DNA of 54,787 nt from JBHIKY01 sp042139015 (GCF_042139015.1 NZ_JBHIKY010000026.1:1-54787); one strand, 5' to 3'. Shown: positions 25,901 through 33,271, numbered from the stretch's first letter. The notes: generated by a model not told the origin, from the sequence alone. Program-made: numbers and translations.

Positions 25901-26539
25901 ATGCGTGATTTGTCTATCCGCGGCACCGGTAATCTGCTCGGGGCAGAGCAGCACGGGTACATTGAATCGGTCGGTTTTGATCTATACTCCCAAATGCTCA
26001 AAGAAGCAATTGAAGAAAGAAAAGGATCGAAGGCAGTGGATAAACCGGCGGAAATGGAACTTGATGTAAAGGTGGACGCCTATATTCCTGCGAGCTTTAT
26101 CAGTGATTCTAAACAGAAGATTGAAATGTATAAACGCTTTAAGGGACTTGAAACGATGGAAGATCTGCAGGATCTGCAGGATGAGGTGATTGACCGTTTT
26201 GGTGAATATCCAGAAGAAACAAGGGAGCTTTTCGAGCTTTCCAAAATAAAAATTCTCGGCCGAAAATATGGTGTGGAGTCCATCGTGCAGGAAGGCAGCA
26301 AAACCACCATTCTTATTAGTGAACCAGTCAGTCAGAATACGGATGGCGCCAAGCTGTTCGAGCTGGTGAATGAGCTGGGCAGAGAAGTGGGCGTCGGAAC
26401 AAGTGACCAAAAAATTAAACTGGTCATTCACCAGAATCGCTTAAAGGAAAAGGATTTTATTCGTTTGCTGAGTGCATTAATCGAGCGGCTTCCGGCCACA
26501 AAAAATGAGGCGGCAAGCGCAGCTTCCAGCTCTCGATAA
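22997..26539 (+). CDS. mfd: Transcription-repair coupling factor Mfd
   Basis: A 1180-residue SF2 translocase starting at ATG 22997 after GGGGGAAAGGAAG. The N-terminal UvrB-like module recruits UvrA (about 1-330). A CarD-like RNA polymerase interaction domain follows (KVGDLVVHVNHGIGKYLGIE), then the RecG-like motor with Walker A GDVGYGKTE, the DEEQ box, TATPIPRTL and QIRGRVGRS. The last domain (DRFGEYPEE onward) masks UvrA binding. It displaces stalled RNA polymerase at lesions. The long 5' gap after fin shows no further gene. Confidence 0.97.
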   Translation: MKGLQNALLKNDHVRSILDGIEKNMKEQLVAGLSGSARPFVMSLASQETERSQLVVTHTLYQAQKLYEDLVDLEGENVYLYPVNELISSEIAIASPEMRAQRIEVLDHLVQGKKGIIIAPVAGVRRLLPPAELWKKAQFRLHTGEDVDVESFLSSLIALGYQRADMVSAPGEYSVRGGIIDIYPLTEEHPVRVELFDTEVDSLRFFQVDDQRSLEQLQEITIGPAYETILYSEQFTRASDKLKKGLSQSLKKVKDSSIKEKLQEHLQYEIEQLDEQTRFQGIYKYMEYFYENPATLLSYFSGDSIVFMDEVSRVQEMAERLDKEEAEWKTTLLETGEVPVDLSLSIEFHELFKEHDGPRVYFSLFLRSIPSFQPQNIANLSCKAMQQFHGQMPVLKNEIQRWQKSGYTIVFVVGDEERANRLQHILDDYGVEADRTDRNGAFRVERPAIVLGSLNNGFELTTEKLAVITEQETFTKKVNRSRRRQKLSNAERIKTHSELKVGDLVVHVNHGIGKYLGIETLEVNGIHKDYLNVSYAGNDKLYVPVEQIDQVQKYVGSEEKEPKIYKLGGSEWKKVKRRVKSSVEDIADDLIKLYAEREASKGHAFSRSEAEEQAFASSFPYQETEDQLKSIEEIREDMERERPMDRLLCGDVGYGKTEVAIRAAFKAILDGKQVAILVPTTILAQQHFDTISERFAEHPINIGLLSRFRTKKQQNQTIKSLKTGGIDLVVGTHRVLSKDVTFKDLGLLIVDEEQRFGVTHKEKIKQIKSNIDVLTLTATPIPRTLHMSMLGVRDLSVIETPPENRFPIQTYVLDYNASLMKEAVERELSRGGQVYFLYNRVDTISRMADQIQMLVPDAEVAYAHGQMNEQELESVMIDFLEGNKDVLVTTTIIETGVDIPNVNTLIIHNADKMGLSQLYQIRGRVGRSNRVAYAYFTYERDKVLTEVAEKRLQAIKEFTELGSGFKIAMRDLSIRGTGNLLGAEQHGYIESVGFDLYSQMLKEAIEERKGSKAVDKPAEMELDVKVDAYIPASFISDSKQKIEMYKRFKGLETMEDLQDLQDEVIDRFGEYPEETRELFELSKIKILGRKYGVESIVQEGSKTTILISEPVSQNTDGAKLFELVNELGREVGVGTSDQKIKLVIHQNRLKEKDFIRLLSALIERLPATKNEAASAASSSR

Positions 26540-26566
26540 AAAAAAGGGAAGTTTTTCTAAATAACA

Positions 26567-26596
26567 TGAATAGTTATTTTCTGGCGGCGGATAATA
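26567..26596 (+). promoter_or_regulatory. Candidate sigma-G promoter of spoVT
   Basis: TGAATA (26567-26572), 17-base spacer, GATAATA (26590-26596), close to the sigma-G pattern TGMATA / CATAMTA. spoVT is a sigma-G gene in B. subtilis. Confidence 0.55.
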
Positions 26597-26678
26597 AAAA
26601 CAGCAAAAAAGAGGCGTTATTTTCTAAATTTGTCTCTATCCCATCATAGAAAACACGAGAAGAAAGGAAGTCATCTGC

Positions 26679-27221
26679 ATGATGAAAGCTACAGGTATTG
26701 TCCGCCGTATTGATGATCTTGGAAGGGTGGTTATTCCCAAGGAAATCCGCCGCACCCTCCGTATCCGTGAAGGAGATCCGCTTGAAATCTTTGTCGACCG
26801 CGACGGAGAAGTGATTTTGAAAAAGTACTCCCCCATATCAGAATTAGGTGATTTCGCAAAGGAATACGCTGAAGCACTGTATGAATCCCTGCGCCATCCT
26901 GTACTCGTAGCCGACAGAGATACGTATATTGCCGTCTCCGGCGGTTCGAAAAAAGATTATGCGAATAAAAGTATCGGAGAGGTTGTCGAGGAAGCGATTA
27001 ATCAGCGCCAGTCGAAGGTTGAGTCCACAAAGGGTGAGTACAACATCGTAAGTGATCATAAAGAGATGATGAGAGGCTTTGCTGTGGCCCCCATCATTGC
27101 AAATGGAGATCCGATTGGTGCCGTTGTTATGGTGGCAAAGGAAGACAAAGTCGATGAAGTCATTTCCGGCAAGCTTTTGGAGACTGCAGCCGGCTTCCTG
27201 GCAAGACAAATGGAACAATAA
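26679..27221 (+). CDS. spoVT: Stage V sporulation regulator SpoVT
   Basis: A 180-residue (or 179 if ATG 26682 is used) transcription factor. Residues 1-52 form an AbrB-type swapped-hairpin DNA-binding domain (ATGIVRRIDDLGRVVIPKEIRR) almost identical in B. subtilis. The C-terminal GAF domain (about 55-178) ends ETAAGFLARQMEQ. It tunes sigma-G gene expression in the forespore and spore germination properties. The DNA-binding domain resembles AbrB at 7741; the GAF sequence is more diverged from B. subtilis. Confidence 0.96.
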   Translation: MMKATGIVRRIDDLGRVVIPKEIRRTLRIREGDPLEIFVDRDGEVILKKYSPISELGDFAKEYAEALYESLRHPVLVADRDTYIAVSGGSKKDYANKSIGEVVEEAINQRQSKVESTKGEYNIVSDHKEMMRGFAVAPIIANGDPIGAVVMVAKEDKVDEVISGKLLETAAGFLARQMEQ

Positions 27222-27230
27222 TTCGTGCGA

Positions 27231-27282
27231 CCGCCGTTTTTGGCCCTGCATTTCTGCCGGGGCTCGAAAACGGCGTTTTTTT
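27231..27282 (+). terminator. Rho-independent terminator after spoVT
   Basis: GCCGTTTT (27233-27240) pairs with AAAACGGC (27267-27274), with an inner GCCC/GGGC helix, followed by seven T. Confidence 0.85.
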
Positions 27283-27360
27283 ATACTTTCTGAGATGAGC
27301 CCTGCACAGCGAATCTAAACCCTTCCCCATGGATCCCCCGGCGGCCGGCAAAAGCATTTT

Positions 27361-27387
27361 TTTACGAAGTTTTGGCTGTGATATACT
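27361..27387 (+). promoter_or_regulatory. Candidate promoter of yabM-mazG-rqcP
   Basis: TTTACG (27361-27366), about 15-base spacer, TATACT (27382-27387) with a TGTGA just upstream. The spacer is short, so this is tentative. Confidence 0.4.
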
Positions 27388-27412
27388 GGGAGATGTGGAA
27401 AGGAAGTCAAGC

Positions 27413-29011
27413 ATGTCTGAAGAATACATAAAAAGCCGTGATCTCTTAAAGGGTGCTGCGCTGGTGTCAGGAGTGGCGCTGCTCGGTAAAGTTTTAAGCG
27501 CTCTTTACCGGGTACCATATCAAAATATCACCGGTGATATCGGCTATTACGTTTATCAGCAGGTATATCCATTTTACGGAGCGGCGATGATGATTTCGAT
27601 GTATGGCTTTCCAGTCATTTTGTCGAAGCTGGTGGCGGAAGCACGGGAAAAAAAGGGGATTCATTATGCGCAGGAGACGGCAGCTGCAGCCTTTATTATG
27701 CTTGCAGTCTTATCTTTTTTTGTGTCCGGATGTCTGTATTTTCTTGCCGGTCCGATCGCAGGAGCAATGGGGGATATTCAGCTGACAGGTCCGCTCCAAA
27801 TTACTGCTCTGGCCTTTGTGGTGGTGCCGTATCTTTCAGGCGGCAGAGGGTATTTTCAAGGTGTGGATGACTTGAAACCGACAGCTTATTCCCATCTACT
27901 GGAACAATTTATACGTGTAGCTGCCATCTTACTGCTTGCTGCGCTCGCGGTTTCTTTAGAAAAAGGGCCATACGGAGCAGGGCAGGGGGCGGCACTGGGT
28001 TCCCTATTAGGAGCTTTTGCAGGAGCTGCTTTATTAATCTTTACCTTGAAAAAAAAGCAGATCCCCTTTCGCAAAATATTTAATAAGCACATTTTATCGA
28101 AAGTACTTCAACACCGGCTTCTGCTTCAGCAGGGCCTGCTCGTCTGTGCTGGTGCCATGGTTTTTATTTTATATCAAATGGCAGATGCATTCACTGTGGT
28201 ACGGGAGCTTCAGCAGAGTGGACTGCCTGCAGCCACAGCCAAGCTGGAAAAAGGAATTTTTGACCGGGCCATGCCGCTTCTTCAATTTGGAAGTGTGATT
28301 GCATCTTCTCTTGCAATGGCGATTGTGCCCATCCTTACGAGAGAAAAAACTTCCGGAAATATAGAAGCGTATAAAAACTATGGAACGTCTATCCTTCGTG
28401 TCAGCCTCCTCATTGGAGGAGCCGCTGCAGTTGGATTAGCCGCTGTGGCAGAGCCTGCTAATCATATGCTTTTTGAAAATAATGAGGGCACGGAAGTGTT
28501 AAAAATCCATGCTGCTGCTTTATTGTTCAGCGGGGTTACCATGACCTCCGCCGCGGTTCTGCAGAGTCATGATTATTTTTGGAAACCGGCTTTGCATCTC
28601 GCTGCAGGGCTGGTATTGAAAATAACCGCCAATTTACTTCTTATTCCTGTCTGGGGAACAATGGGAGCCGCTGGAGCCACGGTGGCGGGCCTTCTCCTTA
28701 CGGCGGTTCTGAATGTTTCTTATCTTTGGAAGAAATCATTGGTTTCAAGCATAAAAAAGTCATGGTACGGCAGAAGCGGCGCCGCGCTGCTAATTATGCT
28801 TGCGGCGGTGAGCGGAATTATTACTATTTTCAGTGCTGTGCTGCCGGAAGGACGATTGTGGGAGTCTCTTTTAGCCTTGACAGCCTCTGGAGCGGGGGTT
28901 TTAATATTCGCAGGTATGTCGCGTGCTTTGTCATTATTCACAGAAACGGAGCTGGCGTTTATTCCTGGGGCACAAAAACTGGAACGCTTTTTTTCGAGAA
29001 AGGAACGGTGA
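27413..29011 (+). CDS. yabM: MOP-superfamily lipid II/polysaccharide flippase-like protein (YabM)
   Basis: A 532-residue integral membrane protein, the same length as B. subtilis YabM, starting at ATG 27413 after GGAAAGGAAG. It carries about 14 hydrophobic segments and the SpoVB/MurJ-family opening (GAALVSGVALLGKVLSALYRVPYQNITGD). The family (SpoVB, YtgP, YkvU, YabM) moves lipid-linked wall precursors or polysaccharides across the membrane; the cargo of YabM is not established. The downstream mazG start is two bases past its stop. Confidence 0.9.
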   Translation: MSEEYIKSRDLLKGAALVSGVALLGKVLSALYRVPYQNITGDIGYYVYQQVYPFYGAAMMISMYGFPVILSKLVAEAREKKGIHYAQETAAAAFIMLAVLSFFVSGCLYFLAGPIAGAMGDIQLTGPLQITALAFVVVPYLSGGRGYFQGVDDLKPTAYSHLLEQFIRVAAILLLAALAVSLEKGPYGAGQGAALGSLLGAFAGAALLIFTLKKKQIPFRKIFNKHILSKVLQHRLLLQQGLLVCAGAMVFILYQMADAFTVVRELQQSGLPAATAKLEKGIFDRAMPLLQFGSVIASSLAMAIVPILTREKTSGNIEAYKNYGTSILRVSLLIGGAAAVGLAAVAEPANHMLFENNEGTEVLKIHAAALLFSGVTMTSAAVLQSHDYFWKPALHLAAGLVLKITANLLLIPVWGTMGAAGATVAGLLLTAVLNVSYLWKKSLVSSIKKSWYGRSGAALLIMLAAVSGIITIFSAVLPEGRLWESLLALTASGAGVLIFAGMSRALSLFTETELAFIPGAQKLERFFSRKER

Positions 29012-29013
29012 CA

Positions 29014-30516
29014 ATGAGTAAATCAGAGAAATCCCGGCCTCACATTAATATCGTCGGACTGGGCGCAGGAGAACTTGATCAGATGCCGCTGGGTATCTAT
29101 AAAGAATGTAAAAAAGAACGGCTGCGCTATGTGCGTACAGCTGATCATCCGGCTGTTAAGGAATTAACAGCAGATAATATACTATTTGAAAGCTTTGATG
29201 AGCTATATGAGAAACACGACAGCTTTCCAGCGGTATATGAAGATATCGTCACTAATCTTGTAACTGCAGCTGAGAAGCATGGAGAAATACTGTATGCGGT
29301 GCCTGGGCACCCGCTTACTGCAGAAACGACCATTCAGCTTTTATTGAAAGAACAGGAAAAAGGGGTCATCACAGCGAATGTTTTAGGGGGACAGAGTTTT
29401 CTCGATCCGATGTTTACAGCACTCCGGATTGATCCAAACGATGGGTTTCAGCTGCTGGATGCTACTTCGCTCAGCAAAGAAGAACCTGTTTTGACACAGC
29501 ATGTTATTATCAGCCAGCTGTACGATTCGATGATAGCCTCGGATGTTAAGCTGACATTGATGGAAAGATACCCGGATGAACATGAAGCTGTGCTTGTTAC
29601 TGCTGCCGGAACAAAGCAGGAGAAGCTCACAAGAGTCAAGCTGTTTGAGCTTGACAGGAATGTGCAAACGAACAATGTAACAGCACTGTATCTTCCTCCA
29701 GTCAAAAACGAAGCGGAGCTTTATCAGGAGTTTTCCTCTCTTCGAAACGTAATTGCAACGCTGCGAGGTCCAAATGGGTGCCCGTGGGATAAGAAACAGA
29801 CCCATGAATCGTTAAAACGATATTTACTTGAAGAATCCTATGAAGTGCTGGATGCGATTGATGAAGAGGATGATGATCACCTAATCGAGGAACTTGGTGA
29901 CGTGCTGCTGCAGGTTATGCTGCATGCCCAAATAGGGGAAGATAACGGTTATTTTTCCATTGACGATGTTATCAAAGTCTTAACGGAAAAAATGATTCGC
30001 AGACACCCGCATGTCTTCGGGGATACTTCAGCGAAAACCTCTGAGCAGGTAATAGAAAACTGGGAGGCGATCAAGAAAACGGAAAAGAATGGAGTCGAAA
30101 TTGGGGGCTTATTATCAGCTGTACCTGATTCAATGCCTTCGTTAATGAAGGCATACGAGCTGCAAAAACAAGCGGCGAAGGTGGGGTTTGACTGGGACGA
30201 CGACGCCCCGATGTGGAAAAAACTGCAGGAGGAAACTGCCGAGTGGCTGGAGGAAATAAAGTACGGCAACAAGAAAGCAATGAACAAAGAATTTGGGGAT
30301 ATTCTATTTGTGCTTGTGAATCTTGGCCGATATTACAAAATTCACCCGGAAGAAGCTCTCCACATGACCAACCGAAAGTTCAAGGATAGGTTTTCATATA
30401 TAGAAACAACCCTGAGAGCCCGAGGACAAAAAGCCGAAAATGTCTCGCTCGAAGAAATGGATGAACTTTGGGAAGAAGCAAAAAAACAGACAGTAGAAAG
30501 GAGAAACGAAGAATGA
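29014..30516 (+). CDS. mazG: YabN: tetrapyrrole-methylase-like domain fused to MazG NTP pyrophosphohydrolase
   Basis: A 500-residue fusion starting at ATG 29014. An open frame runs upstream to 28579 inside yabM but lacks homology. Residues 1 to about 220 form a tetrapyrrole (SAM) methylase fold (INIVGLGAGELDQMPLG, AVPGHPLTAE). After about 235 come two MazG modules, with LRGPNGCPWDKKQTHESL and the metal-binding E-x-x-E/E-x-x-D pattern in LLEESYEVLDAI...LIEELGDVLLQ. MazG hydrolyses NTPs, especially aberrant or damaged ones; the role of the methylase half is unknown. Confidence 0.94.
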   Translation: MSKSEKSRPHINIVGLGAGELDQMPLGIYKECKKERLRYVRTADHPAVKELTADNILFESFDELYEKHDSFPAVYEDIVTNLVTAAEKHGEILYAVPGHPLTAETTIQLLLKEQEKGVITANVLGGQSFLDPMFTALRIDPNDGFQLLDATSLSKEEPVLTQHVIISQLYDSMIASDVKLTLMERYPDEHEAVLVTAAGTKQEKLTRVKLFELDRNVQTNNVTALYLPPVKNEAELYQEFSSLRNVIATLRGPNGCPWDKKQTHESLKRYLLEESYEVLDAIDEEDDDHLIEELGDVLLQVMLHAQIGEDNGYFSIDDVIKVLTEKMIRRHPHVFGDTSAKTSEQVIENWEAIKKTEKNGVEIGGLLSAVPDSMPSLMKAYELQKQAAKVGFDWDDDAPMWKKLQEETAEWLEEIKYGNKKAMNKEFGDILFVLVNLGRYYKIHPEEALHMTNRKFKDRFSYIETTLRARGQKAENVSLEEMDELWEEAKKQTVERRNEE

Positions 30517-30779
30517 GAATTGATAAATTTCTAAAAGTCTCCCGGTTAATTAAGCGAAGAACACTCGCGAAGGAAGTCGCGGCACAGGGACGAATAACGG
30601 TGAATGGAAATACCGCAAAAGCCGGGACAGAGGTACAGGTCGGCGACGAGCTTGTCATACGGTTCGGCTCTAAGCTTGTTACAGTAAAGATTGACGCTTT
30701 AAAGGATACAACGAAAAAAGAAGAAGCAGAATCAATGTATACTGTAGTAAAAGAAGAATTGGTGAACAGCGGACAATAA
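30513..30779 (+). CDS. rqcP: Ribosome quality control factor RqcP (YabO)
   Basis: An 88-residue single S4 RNA-binding domain (MRIDKFLKVSRLIKRRTLAKEVAAQGRITVNG). In B. subtilis RqcP works with RqcH on obstructed 50S subunits, stabilising the P-site tRNA during poly-alanine tailing. It begins within the mazG stop (ATGA), after AAAGGAG. The basic helix after the S4 core (LKDTTKKEEAESMYTVVKEE) is typical. Confidence 0.95.
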   Translation: MRIDKFLKVSRLIKRRTLAKEVAAQGRITVNGNTAKAGTEVQVGDELVIRFGSKLVTVKIDALKDTTKKEEAESMYTVVKEELVNSGQ

Positions 30780-30860
30780 GGATGAATGCAGGCTCCCCAT
30801 TTTGGACTGAGTCCTTTTCCTCTTGCTTTGGAGTTACAGAGCACTGGTAACAACTTTTAA

Positions 30861-30890
30861 GGAATAAGCTCTCTTTCAGGAACATAGAAT
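30861..30890 (+). promoter_or_regulatory. sigma-E promoter of yabP-yabQ
   Basis: GGAATAAG (30861-30868), 14-base spacer, CATAGAAT (30883-30890); the sigma-E consensus is GKMATATT / CATACANT, so 6 of 8 and 7 of 8 positions agree. Confidence 0.75.
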
Positions 30891-30910
30891 GAAACAAGCT
30901 ATCCTGAAAG
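30873..30910. repeat. 9-bp inverted repeat around the yabP -10 region
   Basis: CTTTCAGGA (30873-30881) and TCCTGAAAG (30902-30910) are perfect inverted copies bracketing the -10 element and probable start site. Confidence 0.75.
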
Positions 30911-30922
30911 GGTGTTGAAGAG

Positions 30923-31222
30923 ATGAACTATAAAGAAGAGCCATTATACCAGCAGCGTTCCCAGGCCGCCCATGAAATTATTATGAAGGGCCGAAAGACA
31001 CTGGAAATAACCGGAGTAAAAGAAGTAGAAAGCTTCGACAATGAAGAATTTCTGCTCGAAACAGTAATGGGTTTTTTATCTGTGCGCGGCCATAACCTGC
31101 ATATGAAGAATCTCGATGTATCCGAGGGAATTGTTTCTATTGAAGGCAAAGTGGACGACCTTGTCTACATTGATCAGACCAACATGAAAACAAAAGGGTT
31201 TATAGGGAAGTTATTCAAGTGA
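30923..31222 (+). CDS. yabP: Sporulation protein YabP
   Basis: A 99-residue YabP/YqfC-family protein (RKTLEITGVKEVESFDNEEFLLET, then VRGHNLHMKNLDVSEGIVSIEGKVDDLVY). YabP is expressed in the mother cell under sigma-E and localises to the forespore; its biochemical role is unknown. It overlaps yabQ by four bases (GTGA), so the two are translationally coupled. Confidence 0.93.
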   Translation: MNYKEEPLYQQRSQAAHEIIMKGRKTLEITGVKEVESFDNEEFLLETVMGFLSVRGHNLHMKNLDVSEGIVSIEGKVDDLVYIDQTNMKTKGFIGKLFK

Positions 31223-31806
31223 GTCTGTCTGTTCAATTTCAAACAATGATTGCCATGCTGACGGCCGGCGGATTAATAGGAATGAATCTGGATATTTATC
31301 ATCGTTCTACAGTTTCATTTGTAAAAGCTGTCTGGAGCAGATTTGTCTGGGACATTCTTTTTTGGGTTGTGCAGGCACTGCTCGTGTTTTATCTGCTGCT
31401 TCGAATTAACGAAGGAGAAATAAGAATATATATTTATCCTGGTCTGCTCGCCGGTTTTATTGTATATCGAAAATATGGGAGGCATAAGTTTCTGCGGGGG
31501 ATGGAGACTATTTTCCGCACGGGTCAATGGATGCGGAGGCTGCTGATCAATACATTCCGCGTTTTTATCGGTATTCCAGTGAAATTCGTATTGAAACTGT
31601 TATCATCCTCCGTTATGATAGGATTAACAGTTATTTCAAAATTGATCTGGTTTTTAATATCATGTCTCCTTCTTCCAATGAAATGGATACTTCAACCGTT
31701 TGCTCCGTTTTTTCGACGCCTCCTTCCTGAATCTTTAACTATCAGACTGAGAAAAGCTTTTCATGCGGTTCTAAAAAGGGTAAAGGAATGGTGGACTTTT
31801 AAATAA
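31219..31806 (+). CDS. yabQ: Spore cortex biosynthesis protein YabQ
   Basis: A 195-residue membrane protein with about four to five hydrophobic segments in the first two thirds (QFQTMIAMLTAGGLIGMNL; FVWDILFWVVQALLVFYLLL; IYIYPGLLAGFIVY) and a basic C terminus. YabQ is a sigma-E protein needed for cortex formation in B. subtilis. The start is GTG 31219 inside the yabP stop. Sequence conservation is low, so identification leans on topology, position and the N-terminal match. Confidence 0.9.
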   Translation: MSLSVQFQTMIAMLTAGGLIGMNLDIYHRSTVSFVKAVWSRFVWDILFWVVQALLVFYLLLRINEGEIRIYIYPGLLAGFIVYRKYGRHKFLRGMETIFRTGQWMRRLLINTFRVFIGIPVKFVLKLLSSSVMIGLTVISKLIWFLISCLLLPMKWILQPFAPFFRRLLPESLTIRLRKAFHAVLKRVKEWWTFK

Positions 31807-31822
31807 GCCGGGGTGATTATTA

Positions 31823-32212
31823 TTGTTATCGAATAAGAAGAAAGTTACTGAGATAAACAAGCCCTATGTTAAGGAACAAAAGCGCGAACAGCAGCGTCAA
31901 GAGGCGTATGCTGAAAAAAGGCGGCGCGGCCTTATTCGGAGGATGACTGCCTTAGCGGCAGTAGCTGCCCTGATTGCAATCGTGTTTACTGTGATTCTTG
32001 TATCTCAGTGGTCGACAATGGAAGCAAAGAAAAGTGAAAAGGCCGAAATGGAAAATCAGTATGAACAAATGCAGGCAGAAGAAATACAATTAAAACAGGA
32101 TGTAAAAAATTATAATGATCTCGACTACATAGCTGAAATAGCCAGAAGAGATTATTATTTAACAAAGCCGGGGGAAACATTGTATAAAGTTCCTGATGAA
32201 TCCGCTGATTGA
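31823..32212 (+). CDS. divIC: Cell division protein DivIC (FtsB-like)
   Basis: A 129-residue bitopic protein: a basic cytoplasmic N terminus (1-43), one transmembrane helix (MTALAAVAALIAIVFTVILV, about 45-64), a coiled coil (about 70-100) and an extracytoplasmic tail with DYIAEIARRDYYLTKPGE. DivIC pairs with FtsL and DivIB in the divisome. The start is TTG 31823 after GGGGTGAT. Its stop overlaps the yabR -35. Confidence 0.94.
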   Translation: MLSNKKKVTEINKPYVKEQKREQQRQEAYAEKRRRGLIRRMTALAAVAALIAIVFTVILVSQWSTMEAKKSEKAEMENQYEQMQAEEIQLKQDVKNYNDLDYIAEIARRDYYLTKPGETLYKVPDESAD

Positions 32213-32238
32213 CACTTTTTTTACTGTTCGAGTATAAT
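32209..32238 (+). promoter_or_regulatory. Strong sigma-A promoter of yabR
   Basis: TTGACA (32209-32214), 18-base spacer, TATAAT (32233-32238). It overlaps the divIC stop and gives a leader of roughly 155 bases before yabR. Confidence 0.85.
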
Positions 32239-32401
32239 AAGAATGATTTTGAAGAGGTGTTTCAGGTGAATCAGACTGTTACAGAGTGAATACGTTTCCG
32301 GATGTGATCACTGTTTGGCGTAGCTGCTTTCCTATTCCCTTTTTAAGTCAACCTTTATCTTTTATTTTAATGATAGAAACACAAGGAGGAGCATTTTTTA
32401 C

Positions 32402-32854
32402 ATGTCAATCGAAGTAGGCAGCAAGTTACAGGGGAAAGTGACGGGTATTACCCATTTTGGAGCGTTTGTTGAATTGCCGGATGGAAAAACAGGGCTCGTT
32501 CACATCAGCGAAGTAGCTGATAAGTATGTACAGGACATTAATGAATTTATAAGCGTTGGTGATGAAGTCACTGTCAAGGTTATGAAGGTAGAAGATGACG
32601 GCAAAATTGGCCTATCCATCCGTAAAGCTCAAGACCGCCCAAAAGAAGAACGTCCGCAGGGAGACCGTCCACGCAGTGACCGCCCGCGCGGAGACCGTCC
32701 CCGTGGAGGCGATAAACGTGGCGGAACAGGCCGTAGTCAACGCCCGCTTTCTTTTGAGGATAAAATGAGCCGTTTCATGAAAGACAGCGAAGAACGTCTT
32801 GCTTCACTACGCAAGCAAACGGATTCTAAACGCGGAGGGCGCTCCCGTAAGTAA
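32402..32854 (+). CDS. yabR: S1-domain RNA-binding protein YabR with Arg-rich tail
   Basis: A 150-residue protein. Residues 3-75 are an S1 OB-fold (VGSKLQGKVTGITHFGAFVEL, GLVHISEVADKYV, VKVMKVEDDGKIGLSIR). Residues about 80-125 are a low-complexity Arg/Pro/Gly/Asp tract made of repeated GDRPR-like units, then a short conserved end (FEDKMSRFMKDSEERLASLRK). It is about 20 residues longer than B. subtilis YabR, mostly from this tract. The family (general stress protein 13-like) associates with ribosomes or RNA; its exact role is not established. Confidence 0.92.
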   Translation: MSIEVGSKLQGKVTGITHFGAFVELPDGKTGLVHISEVADKYVQDINEFISVGDEVTVKVMKVEDDGKIGLSIRKAQDRPKEERPQGDRPRSDRPRGDRPRGGDKRGGTGRSQRPLSFEDKMSRFMKDSEERLASLRKQTDSKRGGRSRK

Positions 32855-32879
32855 ACTTGCTGAAGGCATGTCCCAATAA

Positions 32880-32932
32880 ATAAAGGGCCAGGCTGGTATA
32901 GGTGCGTAACCCTGCCAGTGCGGCCCTTTCTC
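32880..32932 (+). terminator. Rho-independent terminator after yabR
   Basis: AAAGGGCC (32882-32889) pairs with GGCCCTTT (32922-32929), with an inner CTGG/CCAG helix. Confidence 0.75.
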
Positions 32933-32962
32933 TATGACCAAACTAGTGAATGTAAAAATTAG

Positions 32963-32991
32963 TTGACTAAGCTGGTTAACCAGTATACAAT
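32963..32991 (+). promoter_or_regulatory. Promoter of tRNA-Met
   Basis: TTGACT (32963-32968), 17-base spacer, TACAAT (32986-32991), 20 bases before the tRNA. Confidence 0.7.
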
Positions 32992-33010
32992 TAACAATGT
33001 CGCAAAAATT

Positions 33011-33087
33011 GGCGGTGTAGCTCAGCTGGCTAGAGCGTACGGTTCATACCCGTGAGGTCGGGGGTTCGATTCCCTCCGCCGCTACCA
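33011..33087 (+). tRNA. tRNA-Met (CAU)
   Basis: A 77-base cloverleaf with encoded CCA. It has a seven-pair acceptor stem beginning GGCGGTG, a D arm with AGCTCAGCTGGC, anticodon CAT at 33045-33047, and a T arm with GGTTCGATTCC. It matches the B. subtilis tRNA-Met found at the same place between yabR and spoIIE; the tRNA-Glu that accompanies it there is absent here. Confidence 0.96.
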
Positions 33088-33103
33088 TTTCTTAATTGAA
33101 AAC

Positions 33104-33138
33104 AAGGGGCGTGTATCATAAATGATACACGCCCCTTT
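33104..33138 (+). terminator. Rho-independent terminator after tRNA-Met
   Basis: A perfect 16-base stem, AAGGGGCGTGTATCAT with ATGATACACGCCCCTT, then T. Confidence 0.92.
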
Positions 33139-33153
33139 TGCATGGTAAAAAAA

Positions 33154-33271
33154 GCAGTGGACAAGTCCTTCGCTTTCCGTGGGCAGCGCTTCAGCTAACC
33201 GGGCGAAACCCGCGCCCGGCGGATCTTCAGCCGCTGCTCTTTCCACTGGAGTCTTCGGACTTGTCCCCTGC
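33154..33271. repeat. 118-bp palindromic intergenic element
   Basis: Outer arms GCAGTGGACAAGTCC (33154-33168) and GGACTTGTCCCCTGC (33257-33271) pair over 15 positions with one mismatch. Inner arms GCAGCG/CGCTGC (33183-33188, 33232-33237) and CCGGGCG/CGCCCGG (33199-33205, 33213-33219) continue a long hairpin. It codes for nothing visible and resembles repeat elements I recall from Bacillaceae intergenic regions. Confidence 0.75.

Noticed and set aside
28579..29013. Open frame extending mazG 435 bases upstream into yabM
   Set aside because: The extension overlaps well-conserved yabM coding sequence in another frame, has no family resemblance, and a proper ribosome binding site precedes ATG 29014.
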